From Porphyromonadaceae bacterium (GTDB lineage Bacteria; Bacteroidota; Bacteroidia; Bacteroidales; CAMTPD01): a DNA stretch of 8,907 nt. Shown piece after piece: positions 1-6,437 of the stretch. Each line of letters starts with the position of its first letter. Position 1 is the first letter of the stretch. The position numbers were made by a program, and so were the translations under genes. A model generated the notes under the pieces. That model had not been told where the DNA came from. It saw only the letters and a list, made by a program, of their open reading frames with translations, and did no database searches. Location of the stretch: positions 1 to 8,907 of the forward strand of contig DLYT01000006.1 of NCBI GenBank assembly GCA_003447595.1. The letters run 5' to 3'.

Positions 1-1457
1 GAGTCTGAATCGCCATGTAGAATATATACACCCGATTGCAGGTAGTTGCGTTTCAAATCTAAGGTACGTCCGCCTTGTGCTCCACGCTCGATCATCCCGA
101 AATGTGCTTTACCTTCGTTTGGTTTATCTGCTTCTGGACGTGAATATTTAGCAATATCCGGATAACTTGCACATGGTGCGATTGCGGCAAACTGGTCTGG
201 ATAAGTTACACCCAAGTACCATGTTCCGTGTCCGCCCATTGAGTGTCCGGTCAAATAGGTGCGATCGTCTTTTGTTTTGAATACGCGTTTTGCATCGGCC
301 AATACCTCCATTGCGTCGATACGTCCCCACTCTTCCCAGTTGAATCCGAATGGACGACGATTGGTTGCCGCAATCATGTGTCCCCAGTCCTTTTGCGCAT
401 AAGCACGTGCTTGGTTACGCGCTTCGACAGAAGCTCCGTGTACCGTTAGGAACAATGCTTGCTCATCGCCTTTTGTTGTAGATGGAGCTACGCTATAGTA
501 TTGAACACTTTTATCAACGTTGCTTAAGAACGTACGCTCGTGATACGTGTCTGCGTTGCGTTGCTGAAGTGCAATCTGAGTCGTATCAATTACTTTTCCG
601 CTTTTGTCGATTAGTTTTACCGTAGCCTTTACTTCGCCGTTTGCATTTGCTTTTGATGCAGGAACTTTGAACTTCAATTTACGCACGCTCATCGGCATTA
701 CTTCGTCTGCGGCGAATACTTCTTTTTCCCCGCTTGGAAGTGTACACTCGATACGAAGACCTGACAATGCTTTGTTTTCGGTATTGATCACGCGAATTGC
801 AGCCCATTTGCTATCTGTTTCGCCATTGATGATATCCGGCAACGTCATATCGCGTTGGGTTAGCATCACTGCTTGTTTTGGAACAATCAGGCGAGCCGTT
901 ACTCGACCAAAGCGGCCGTGTGTATAGATAAAGTCGTTTTGTCCTTTTTTCAATACAAACGGAGTCAATGTATACGCAAAGTCATAATGGTCGCCCTCGT
1001 GTGGCATTCCATTGATGAATGTACGTGTAGGTCCGCCTGCCTCTAGCAATACAACCTGATCTTTGTCTGCATTGAAAGAGGTATATAGATAGGAGTTGCG
1101 AAGATCGCGACTTGTAAATTTACCGGTAGAATCGGCAGCAATTGGTTGCCAGTTTACCGCCTGACGGGTAAGACCATAGTTCTGTGCGATCAAATTGTCT
1201 TGTGTTGGCGCGTTGAATTTGCCTTTTGCCAATTCCCAAGCCAGCTCGTCTTGCGTTGTAAAAAGCATACCGCGACGCGTAGTCACCGGTACATAATATC
1301 CTTCTGTGAATTGGTGTAGAACAACACCTTCGTCGATTCGCTCTACGCGCTCTTTTCCGAAGTATTCTACAACGTTACCTCCTTGCTGTTGTGCAAAGGT
1401 CGCCAATGGCTGAGCCAAAGCTGCAAGTGCGCAAAATGCGATAAATTGTTTTCTCAT
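1..1457 (-). CDS. secreted alpha/beta hydrolase, prolyl-oligopeptidase-like (3' end cut by window edge)
   Basis: The frame opens with ATG at 1457 and stays open for 485 codons to the left edge, so the C-terminus is missing. Residues 1 to about 22 form a Sec signal peptide: basic MRKQ, a hydrophobic core, and likely cleavage after ATFA. The product should therefore be exported to the periplasm or beyond. About 320 residues of mostly beta-like sequence without a recognisable family motif follow. The hydrolase domain comes next, with the nucleophile elbow GHSMGG (Ser406) and HGDSD (residues 481-485), where Asp485 fits the acid of the triad. The catalytic His lies beyond the window. Peptidase and esterase activity cannot be separated from the sequence. 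Arginine codons are almost all CGT or CGC (one AGA and two CGA seen), much as in purC, which suggests strong expression. The gene starts 27 bases after the DUF5715-like gene with no promoter seen between, so cotranscription is likely. Confidence is high for the fold and low for the substrate. Confidence 0.85.
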   Translation of the reverse strand, partial: MRKQFIAFCALAALAQPLATFAQQQGGNVVEYFGKERVERIDEGVVLHQFTEGYYVPVTTRRGMLFTTQDELAWELAKGKFNAPTQDNLIAQNYGLTRQAVNWQPIAADSTGKFTSRDLRNSYLYTSFNADKDQVVLLEAGGPTRTFINGMPHEGDHYDFAYTLTPFVLKKGQNDFIYTHGRFGRVTARLIVPKQAVMLTQRDMTLPDIINGETDSKWAAIRVINTENKALSGLRIECTLPSGEKEVFAADEVMPMSVRKLKFKVPASKANANGEVKATVKLIDKSGKVIDTTQIALQQRNADTYHERTFLSNVDKSVQYYSVAPSTTKGDEQALFLTVHGASVEARNQARAYAQKDWGHMIAATNRRPFGFNWEEWGRIDAMEVLADAKRVFKTKDDRTYLTGHSMGGHGTWYLGVTYPDQFAAIAPCASYPDIAKYSRPEADKPNEGKAHFGMIERGAQGGRTLDLKRNYLQSGVYILHGDSD

Positions 1458-1484
1458 TGAGTTATGTGTGTATTATTGTTAGTC

Positions 1485-2135
1485 TTAATCTCTTGCCGTA
1501 ATATGGAAACATCCCTGACGACGCTCGTGCTTGATGTAACAGCGATCTTGCTTTCGAAGATCCTTTAGCACACCTGCCAGTACCATTTTGAGCTTATCTT
1601 GGGGAATATTTAATGTATCCGATTCGTCGATCTTCTTAAAACGCACCCAGGATACATCGAAAGTAGTTCCGTAAAGATGAGCTGAATTATTGGAAGCATT
1701 GCCGTTACGCTTCTTGAGCTTCTTTACATCTTTCTCGGTACGGGTTACGCTGGTTACGATGATTTTATACTCCGGCGCATTCAACTCTTTTAATTGTTCA
1801 TTAAAGTTGTTCCCTATTTCCTCGATCAACTTTGCAGCCTCCGGAACTAAAAAAGGAATGGAGTGGGTCAATTTATCTAGTTCATATTCATCGCAAGTCT
1901 CAATCTCTACTAATTTACGGCTTATTTTCTTAGCCTCTTCACGCGACGAAACAGGATCAATACCTATTTGTTGTGCTGCGTTGATATGTAAATCATTTAA
2001 ATCGTTGAAGTCGCGGTTATAACTTCCTATATAAGTAATGGGTTTTAATTCTTTGCGTTCGCTCTTGCACGATGGTAGGGCAAAAGCCGAAAGGAGAAAA
2101 GAACTCAACACAAGAGTTCCTAAAATTCGTCTCAT
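1485..2135 (-). CDS. DUF5715-like lipoprotein with M15/MepK-like zinc-ligand pattern
   Basis: Product of 216 residues from the ATG at 2135. The frame is also open to an ATG at 2186 (233 residues), but that start lies upstream of the transcription start predicted from an exact promoter at 2161-2191. Starting at 2135 gives a clean lipoprotein signal: MRR, a hydrophobic stretch, then the lipobox LPSC with Cys23 as the lipidation site. The mature part begins with a polar, partly helical region. It then has TSVTRT (residues 128-133), SAHLYGTTFD (151-160) and GCFHIT (208-213). The S-x-H-x(2)-G-x(3)-D pattern plus a late His matches the zinc ligands of peptidase M15 and MepK/YcbK-type murein endopeptidases (His153, Asp160, His211 here). 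The Glu found three residues before the last His in VanY-type enzymes is not present (Gly208). I recognise it as resembling the Bacteroidota family DUF5715. A cell-wall peptidase or peptidoglycan-binding role is inference. It is the first gene of a likely two-gene unit with the secreted hydrolase. Confidence 0.75.
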   Translation of the reverse strand: MRRILGTLVLSSFLLSAFALPSCKSERKELKPITYIGSYNRDFNDLNDLHINAAQQIGIDPVSSREEAKKISRKLVEIETCDEYELDKLTHSIPFLVPEAAKLIEEIGNNFNEQLKELNAPEYKIIVTSVTRTEKDVKKLKKRNGNASNNSAHLYGTTFDVSWVRFKKIDESDTLNIPQDKLKMVLAGVLKDLRKQDRCYIKHERRQGCFHITARD

Positions 2136-2160
2136 TAGCGTAAGTATTAAGTAATATGTG

Positions 2161-2191
2161 CAAATGTAACTTATTATCCAGTCCACACAAA
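2161..2191 (-). promoter_or_regulatory. Bacteroidota-type promoter for the DUF5715-like gene
   Basis: On the minus strand TTTG (2188-2191) is followed by 19 bases and then TACATTTG (2161-2168), an exact match to the Bacteroides -33 TTTG / -7 TAnnTTTG consensus. Transcription should begin around 2153-2157, about 20 bases before the ATG at 2135. Because the element sits downstream of the alternative ATG at 2186, it decides the start of this gene. Confidence 0.65.
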
Positions 2192-2254
2192 AAAACTGTC
2201 AGCCGTATGCTCGAAAAAAATATAAAAAGTATATAAGAGTCCCGTAATATTGTC

Positions 2255-2262
2255 TATTTTTG
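2255..2262 (+). promoter_or_regulatory. -7 element for the phoH-purC-menG-aroE operon
   Basis: TATTTTTG matches the Bacteroides -7 consensus TAnnTTTG and lies 29 bases before the phoH ATG, leaving a leader of roughly 20-25 bases. No TTG or TTTG is seen at the -33 distance, where the sequence is AT-rich. The core is therefore either one-sided or needs another contact. It is divergent from the promoter at 2161-2191, with about 63 bases between the two. Confidence 0.5.
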
Positions 2263-2291
2263 TGGTATAAAAATGTCTTGCTTCAATATAC

Positions 2292-3299
2292 ATGATAGAA
2301 AGAATTTATATCCTTGAAAATGTTGATCCGGTTATTTTTTACGGCGTCAACAATAGCAACATCCAATTGATAAAAACGCTTTATCCAAAGCTACGGATTG
2401 TTGCGCGCGGAAATGTGATTAAAGTTATCGGAGATGAGACAGATTCCGAAACCTTTCTGAAGAAAATCAGGGATATTGAAAAATACTGCGAAGAATTTAA
2501 TACACTAAATGATGAGGTGATCATTGACATTGTCAAAGGAAAAGAACTTCCTGCAGTAAAACAAGACAACCTGATTATCCATGGAATGAACGGGAAATCA
2601 ATCTCTGCCCGAACCGAAAATCAACAAAAACTTGTCGACTCATTTGCTACCAACGATTTAGTCTTTGCAATAGGCCCTGCCGGATCCGGTAAAACGTATG
2701 TCGCAATTGCCTTAGCTGTGAAAGCATTGAAATCGAAACAGGTGAAGCGAATCATCTTAAGTAGGCCGGCCGTTGAAGCCGGAGAAAAACTGGGATTCCT
2801 TCCGGGTGAAATGAAAGACAAGCTCGATCCATATTTGCAACCTTTGTATGATGCATTACAAGACATGATTCCCGGAGCTAAGCTCAAAGAATACATGGAC
2901 AATAATATTATACAAATTGCTCCCCTTGCCTACATGCGCGGCCGCACCTTAAGCGATGCCGTTATTATCCTCGACGAAGCTCAAAACACAACTACACACC
3001 AAATCAAAATGTTTTTAACGCGCTTGGGACTTAACGCCAAGATGATTGTGACCGGCGACGTTACTCAAATCGACCTCCCTTCTTTTCAAACATCCGGACT
3101 TGTACAAGCTATGAAGATCTTGAAGAATGTTTCAGGAATCGGGAAAATTGAATTTGACAAAAAAGACATTGTACGTCATAAATTGGTGCAACGTATTGTA
3201 GATGCTTACGATAAGTTCGACAAAAAGGAACTTAAGGATAAAAAAGAGGCCATTACAAAAGAATCAAAAACAAAAATAGACACACTATATAATAAGTAA
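2292..3299 (+). CDS. phoH: PhoH-like ATPase
   Basis: A 335-residue cytoplasmic P-loop ATPase of the PhoH/YbeZ type. The N-terminal 100 residues look like the small KH-like or nucleic-acid-binding region common in this family. The ATPase core has Walker A GPAGSGKT (residues 128-135), the PhoH-typical SRP (157-159), EAGEKLGFLPG (162-172), Walker B VIILDEAQN (224-232), sensor TGDVTQ (254-259) and the arginine-containing stretch IVRH (293-296). The C-terminal 25 residues are rich in Lys and Glu and probably disordered. Family members are related to superfamily 1 helicases and are linked to RNA processing or ribosome quality control, often alongside YbeY. No ybeY is present here. The name follows E. 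coli phoH, which belongs to the phosphate regulon, but no Pho box was recognised. It is the first gene of a four-gene run, with purC starting 5 bases after its stop. Confidence 0.93.
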   Translation: MIERIYILENVDPVIFYGVNNSNIQLIKTLYPKLRIVARGNVIKVIGDETDSETFLKKIRDIEKYCEEFNTLNDEVIIDIVKGKELPAVKQDNLIIHGMNGKSISARTENQQKLVDSFATNDLVFAIGPAGSGKTYVAIALAVKALKSKQVKRIILSRPAVEAGEKLGFLPGEMKDKLDPYLQPLYDALQDMIPGAKLKEYMDNNIIQIAPLAYMRGRTLSDAVIILDEAQNTTTHQIKMFLTRLGLNAKMIVTGDVTQIDLPSFQTSGLVQAMKILKNVSGIGKIEFDKKDIVRHKLVQRIVDAYDKFDKKELKDKKEAITKESKTKIDTLYNK

Positions 3300-3304
3300 C
3301 ATCT

Positions 3305-4249
3305 ATGAAAAAGGCTTTAGTTAGAACAGACTTCAACTTTCCAAATCAGACAAGTGTTTACCACGGTAAAGTGCGTGATGTATACAACATCAATAACGAA
3401 AAATTGGTGATGGTTGCATCAGACCGTATCTCTGCTTTCGATGTGGTATTGCCTAAGGGAATTCCTTTCAAAGGACAAGTGCTTAATCAAATCGCTTCAA
3501 AATTCCTTGATGCAACTTCGGATATCGTTCCTAACTGGAAGCTTGCAACTCCAGATCCAATGGTTACTGTAGGCTTAATGTGCGAACCATTCAAAGTTGA
3601 AATGGTAATCCGCGGATATCTTACAGGTAGTGCTTGGCGTGAATACAAAGCTGGCGCTCGCACGCTTTGCGGAATCGCTCTTCCTGAAGGAATGAAGGAA
3701 AATCAAAAATTTGAAACTCCGATTATCACTCCAACAACAAAGGCTGACGAAGGTCATGACGAGAACATCTCTAAAGAAGAGATCATTGCACAAGGTCTTG
3801 TTAGCAAAGAAGACTACGAAATGCTTGAAAACTATACAATGGCTTTATTCCAACGTGGTACAGAAATGGCTGCTCAAATGGGATTGATCCTTGTAGATAC
3901 AAAGTATGAATTCGGTAAGAAAGATGGTAAAATCTATTTGATCGACGAAATTCACACTCCTGACTCTTCTCGTTATTTCTATGCTGATGGCTACCAAGAG
4001 CGTTTTGAAAAAGGTGAAGCTCAAAAACAATTATCAAAAGAGTTTGTTCGTCAATGGTTGATCGAAAACGGTTTCCAAGGTAAAGACGGCCAACAGGTTC
4101 CGGAAATGACTGAAGCTTATTGCGACAGCGTGACTGAACGTTACATCGAACTTTACGAGAAAATTGCCGGCGAGAAATTCGTTAAAGCTGAAGATGAAGA
4201 CATCATCGCTCGTATCGAGAAAAACGTAACTGAATACTTAAACAAATAA
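3305..4249 (+). CDS. purC: phosphoribosylaminoimidazole-succinocarboxamide synthase (SAICAR synthetase)
   Basis: A 314-residue cytoplasmic enzyme that joins CAIR and aspartate, using ATP, to make SAICAR in de novo purine synthesis. Visible signatures are GKVRDVY (21-27, nucleotide-binding loop), SDRISAFDV (39-47), EMVIRGYLTGSAWREY (99-114), TPTTKADEGHDENIS (142-156), VDTKYEFG (197-204) and DEIHTPDSSRY (214-224). It is much longer than the roughly 237-residue E. coli form and resembles the roughly 306-residue yeast Ade1 type, which is usual for Bacteroidota. Arginine codons are mostly CGT, unlike the mixed use in phoH, which suggests high expression. It is complete and tightly packed, with 5 bases after phoH and 4 bases before menG, so translational coupling is plausible. 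No purine riboswitch or PurR-like operator is seen in the tiny gap, so control should come from the operon promoter or from signals inside phoH. Confidence 0.97.
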   Translation: MKKALVRTDFNFPNQTSVYHGKVRDVYNINNEKLVMVASDRISAFDVVLPKGIPFKGQVLNQIASKFLDATSDIVPNWKLATPDPMVTVGLMCEPFKVEMVIRGYLTGSAWREYKAGARTLCGIALPEGMKENQKFETPIITPTTKADEGHDENISKEEIIAQGLVSKEDYEMLENYTMALFQRGTEMAAQMGLILVDTKYEFGKKDGKIYLIDEIHTPDSSRYFYADGYQERFEKGEAQKQLSKEFVRQWLIENGFQGKDGQQVPEMTEAYCDSVTERYIELYEKIAGEKFVKAEDEDIIARIEKNVTEYLNK

Positions 4250-4253
4250 AAAT

Positions 4254-4991
4254 ATGAAACATAAAGCCGAGAGTATTGTACCCTACAATAGCAATGAAAG
4301 AAAAAGCAAACAAATCATTCGTATGTTTGATTCGATTGCGACAAATTACGACAAACTAAATCGAACCCTTTCACTGGGGATTGATAAACTATGGCGTAAA
4401 AAAGCCATTGCATCATTGAAGAGTCTTGCCCCGGCTACGATGTTAGATATTGCATCCGGTACCGGAGATTTTGCGATCGAAGCTTGCCGGATGCTTCATC
4501 CATCTAAAGTTATTGCTGCCGACATCTCGGAGGGTATGATGAATATAGGCCGGGATAAAGTAAAAAAGCTTGGACTCGAAGATGTAATCTCTTTCGAGTA
4601 TCAAGACTGTACCAACTTAACTTTACCAAGCAACTCTTTTGACGCGATTACCGCAGGCTTTGGTGTGCGCAACTTCGAAGACCTGGAGCAAGGTTATCGC
4701 GAAATGTATCGTGTATTGAAACCTGGAGGTAAGGCTGTTATTCTGGAATTATCTACTCCTGAATACTTCCCGATGAAGCAAATGTATAAGATCTATTCAA
4801 AGATTGTAATACCTGTAGTTGGGCGATCTGTATCGAAAGAAAGTAGAGCTTATAGCTATCTTCCGGAGTCTATCAAGCACGTTCCTCAAGGAAAAGAGAT
4901 GTGTAAAATCATGTCGGATAGCGGTTTTTCTAAAACTTCATACAAAACATTTACATTTGGCGTGTGCACGATGTACACTGCTATTAAGTAA
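4254..4991 (+). CDS. menG: demethylmenaquinone methyltransferase
   Basis: A 245-residue class I SAM-dependent methyltransferase of the UbiE/MenG (COQ5) family. Visible motifs are FDSIATNYDKLNRTLSLGID (25-44, family signature including the YDxxN element), SAM motif I LDIASGTGDFA (64-74), the acidic residue after strand 2 (Asp90), GFGVRNFEDL (135-144), RVLKPGGKAVILELSTP (153-169) and YSYLPESI (200-207). It catalyses the last step of menaquinone synthesis, methylation of demethylmenaquinone, at the cytoplasmic face of the inner membrane. The symbol ubiE is also used for this family. Bacteroidales use menaquinone, so menG fits better. It starts 4 bases after the purC stop and is followed by aroE after 21 bases. 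AroE feeds the chorismate pathway from which menaquinone is made, so the pairing makes biochemical sense. Length and motifs are normal and nothing is missing. Confidence 0.95.
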   Translation: MKHKAESIVPYNSNERKSKQIIRMFDSIATNYDKLNRTLSLGIDKLWRKKAIASLKSLAPATMLDIASGTGDFAIEACRMLHPSKVIAADISEGMMNIGRDKVKKLGLEDVISFEYQDCTNLTLPSNSFDAITAGFGVRNFEDLEQGYREMYRVLKPGGKAVILELSTPEYFPMKQMYKIYSKIVIPVVGRSVSKESRAYSYLPESIKHVPQGKEMCKIMSDSGFSKTSYKTFTFGVCTMYTAIK

Positions 4992-5012
4992 GCAACCTTA
5001 AAATAAGCTGCT

Positions 5013-5762
5013 ATGCAAAAGTATGGCCTTATCGGCTATCCGCTCAAACATTCGTTTTCTAGAAACTATTTCAATACGAAATTTGAGTCGGAAAAGATTA
5101 AAGCCGAATATTTGAACTTTGAAATTAGTTCGATCAATGAACTAAAAGATGTCTTAAAAGACAATCCTGACTTGAACGGCCTTAACGTTACGATTCCTTA
5201 CAAGGAGCAAGTACTTCCGTTCTTGGATGGCCTTTCTGACAATGCCAAACGAATAGGCGCGGTAAACGTTATCCAGTTTCAAAAAGGATGGTTCGGCAAA
5301 CCTAAACTTATCGGTCATAATACTGATATCATTGGTTTTAGAGAAAGTATCAAACCTCTGCTTAAGCCTACGCAAAAGAAAGCGCTAATCTTAGGTACCG
5401 GTGGTGCATCTAAAGCTGTATATCATGGACTAGCCGATTTAGGTATAGAGGCAACGTATGTATCACGCACTCCGCAAGAAGGGATGCTAACCTACAATGA
5501 TCTTACAAAAGCTGTGATGGAAGAATATCCAATCATTGTCAATTCTACTCCGGTAGGAATGTTTCCCAAAGTAGATCAGTGCCCGGAAATCCCTTACGAA
5601 TACATTGGGGTAGACCATTTATTGTACGATTTACTTTACAACCCGGATGAAACACTATTCATGAAGAAAGGAAAGGCTAACGGCGCGGTTGTAAAAAACG
5701 GACTGGAGATGCTTTTATTGCAAGCCTTTGCTGCCTGGAATATTTGGCAGTCTTCGAAGTAG
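5013..5762 (+). CDS. aroE: shikimate dehydrogenase (NADP+)
   Basis: A 249-residue enzyme that reduces 3-dehydroshikimate to shikimate in the chorismate pathway, in the cytoplasm. The N-terminal substrate domain shows GYPLKHSFSR (8-17, the shikimate-binding Ser pair), NVTIPYKE (58-65, with Lys64 as the catalytic Lys), GAVN (82-85) and GHNTD (101-105, with Asp105 as the catalytic Asp). The Rossmann domain has LGTGGASKA (127-135) and VSRT (150-153), whose Arg after the second strand fits NADP rather than NAD. The NGLEMLLLQA tail (229-238) supplies the conserved Gln237. It is somewhat shorter than the 272-residue E. coli enzyme, with the differences in loops rather than in the active site. It is the last gene of the phoH-purC-menG run in this window. 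Its stop lies 32 bases from the stop of the converging phosphopantetheinyl transferase gene. Confidence 0.96.
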   Translation: MQKYGLIGYPLKHSFSRNYFNTKFESEKIKAEYLNFEISSINELKDVLKDNPDLNGLNVTIPYKEQVLPFLDGLSDNAKRIGAVNVIQFQKGWFGKPKLIGHNTDIIGFRESIKPLLKPTQKKALILGTGGASKAVYHGLADLGIEATYVSRTPQEGMLTYNDLTKAVMEEYPIIVNSTPVGMFPKVDQCPEIPYEYIGVDHLLYDLLYNPDETLFMKKGKANGAVVKNGLEMLLLQAFAAWNIWQSSK

Positions 5763-5794
5763 TCTTTTAAATCTCTCTATTTATTCTATCACGT

Positions 5795-6427
5795 TTACGA
5801 TGCAGTGATTCGAGTCATTACAAACTCATCGGTAAGCTGATAGTAAATTTCAAAACATTGCCTGCGGGGTGTTCGCGTTTCAAAAGCGCGTATACATCCT
5901 GATGCAGCAGGTGAAAATGCTTCAATATGCAAGTGCTTTCTAAAGTCGACCTCCTCTACTCCCATCGCTTTAAACATGGATTCTTTAGCAGACCACATGA
6001 TCAATAACTGAGCTAAAAGCGTTTCTTCTGCCAAATAACGTTCTTCCTCCTCATTAACAAACTTCCTTCTCACCTTTAACACGGTAGGTTTTATGGTTTC
6101 TATATCGATACCAATGCCTAGTGCTGACGTTGACGCGACCAACACTGCTGCATAATTCTTCGTATGTGAGAAACTGATCTGAAAAGAAGCATCTGCCAAT
6201 ACAGGAGCTCCATTGTGTTGATAAACTACTTGCTTTTCACAACCGAGTAGCTCCTTTAGCAATACTCGTGATGCAAGCCACTCTTTGCGACGTGTTTCCG
6301 TCTTCAACTCTTTCAGTTTATCTGTATAGAAAGAAGGGATATCAAGCATAGAAAGCAGTTCTTGCTCAGACTCCTCTATATGCCAGATACCCCATAAAGG
6401 TTTATCTTGTTTGTAATAAAGCGACAT
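5795..6427 (-). CDS. Sfp-type 4'-phosphopantetheinyl transferase
   Basis: A 210-residue cytoplasmic enzyme that moves the phosphopantetheine arm of coenzyme A to a Ser on acyl or peptidyl carrier proteins. The diagnostic motifs are present: SFSHTK (85-90), GIGIDIE (104-110, with Mg-binding Asp108 and Glu110) and WSAKESMFK (145-153, with Glu149 and Lys148/Lys153). The length fits the Sfp/HetI/AcpT group and not the shorter AcpS type. Its carrier-protein partner is not encoded in this window. A housekeeping fatty-acid ACP or the ACP of a pigment or aryl-polyene-like cluster elsewhere are both possible. It starts 10 bases after the gldE stop with no promoter element seen, so it is probably translated from the gldE transcript. 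The ATG at 6427 is the natural start, since the protein begins normally with hydrophilic sequence and a WGIWHI strand. Confidence 0.92.
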   Translation of the reverse strand: MSLYYKQDKPLWGIWHIEESEQELLSMLDIPSFYTDKLKELKTETRRKEWLASRVLLKELLGCEKQVVYQHNGAPVLADASFQISFSHTKNYAAVLVASTSALGIGIDIETIKPTVLKVRRKFVNEEEERYLAEETLLAQLLIMWSAKESMFKAMGVEEVDFRKHLHIEAFSPAASGCIRAFETRTPRRQCFEIYYQLTDEFVMTRITAS

Positions 6428-6437
6428 GTATATCTAT

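Noticed and set aside
604..927. Plus-strand open frame of 107 codons
   Set aside because: It lies wholly opposite the secreted hydrolase, whose frame has a signal peptide and catalytic motifs. No family features are visible in the translation.
1690..2022. Plus-strand open frame of 110 codons opposite the DUF5715-like gene
   Set aside because: The minus-strand frame has a lipobox and conserved motifs, while this one looks like antisense shadow with no promoter.
5788..5809. Possible bidirectional terminator between aroE and the transferase gene (ATCAC...GTGAT)
   Set aside because: Only 5 pairs around a 12-base loop, no T-run on either strand, and part of it lies in the coding end of the transferase gene.
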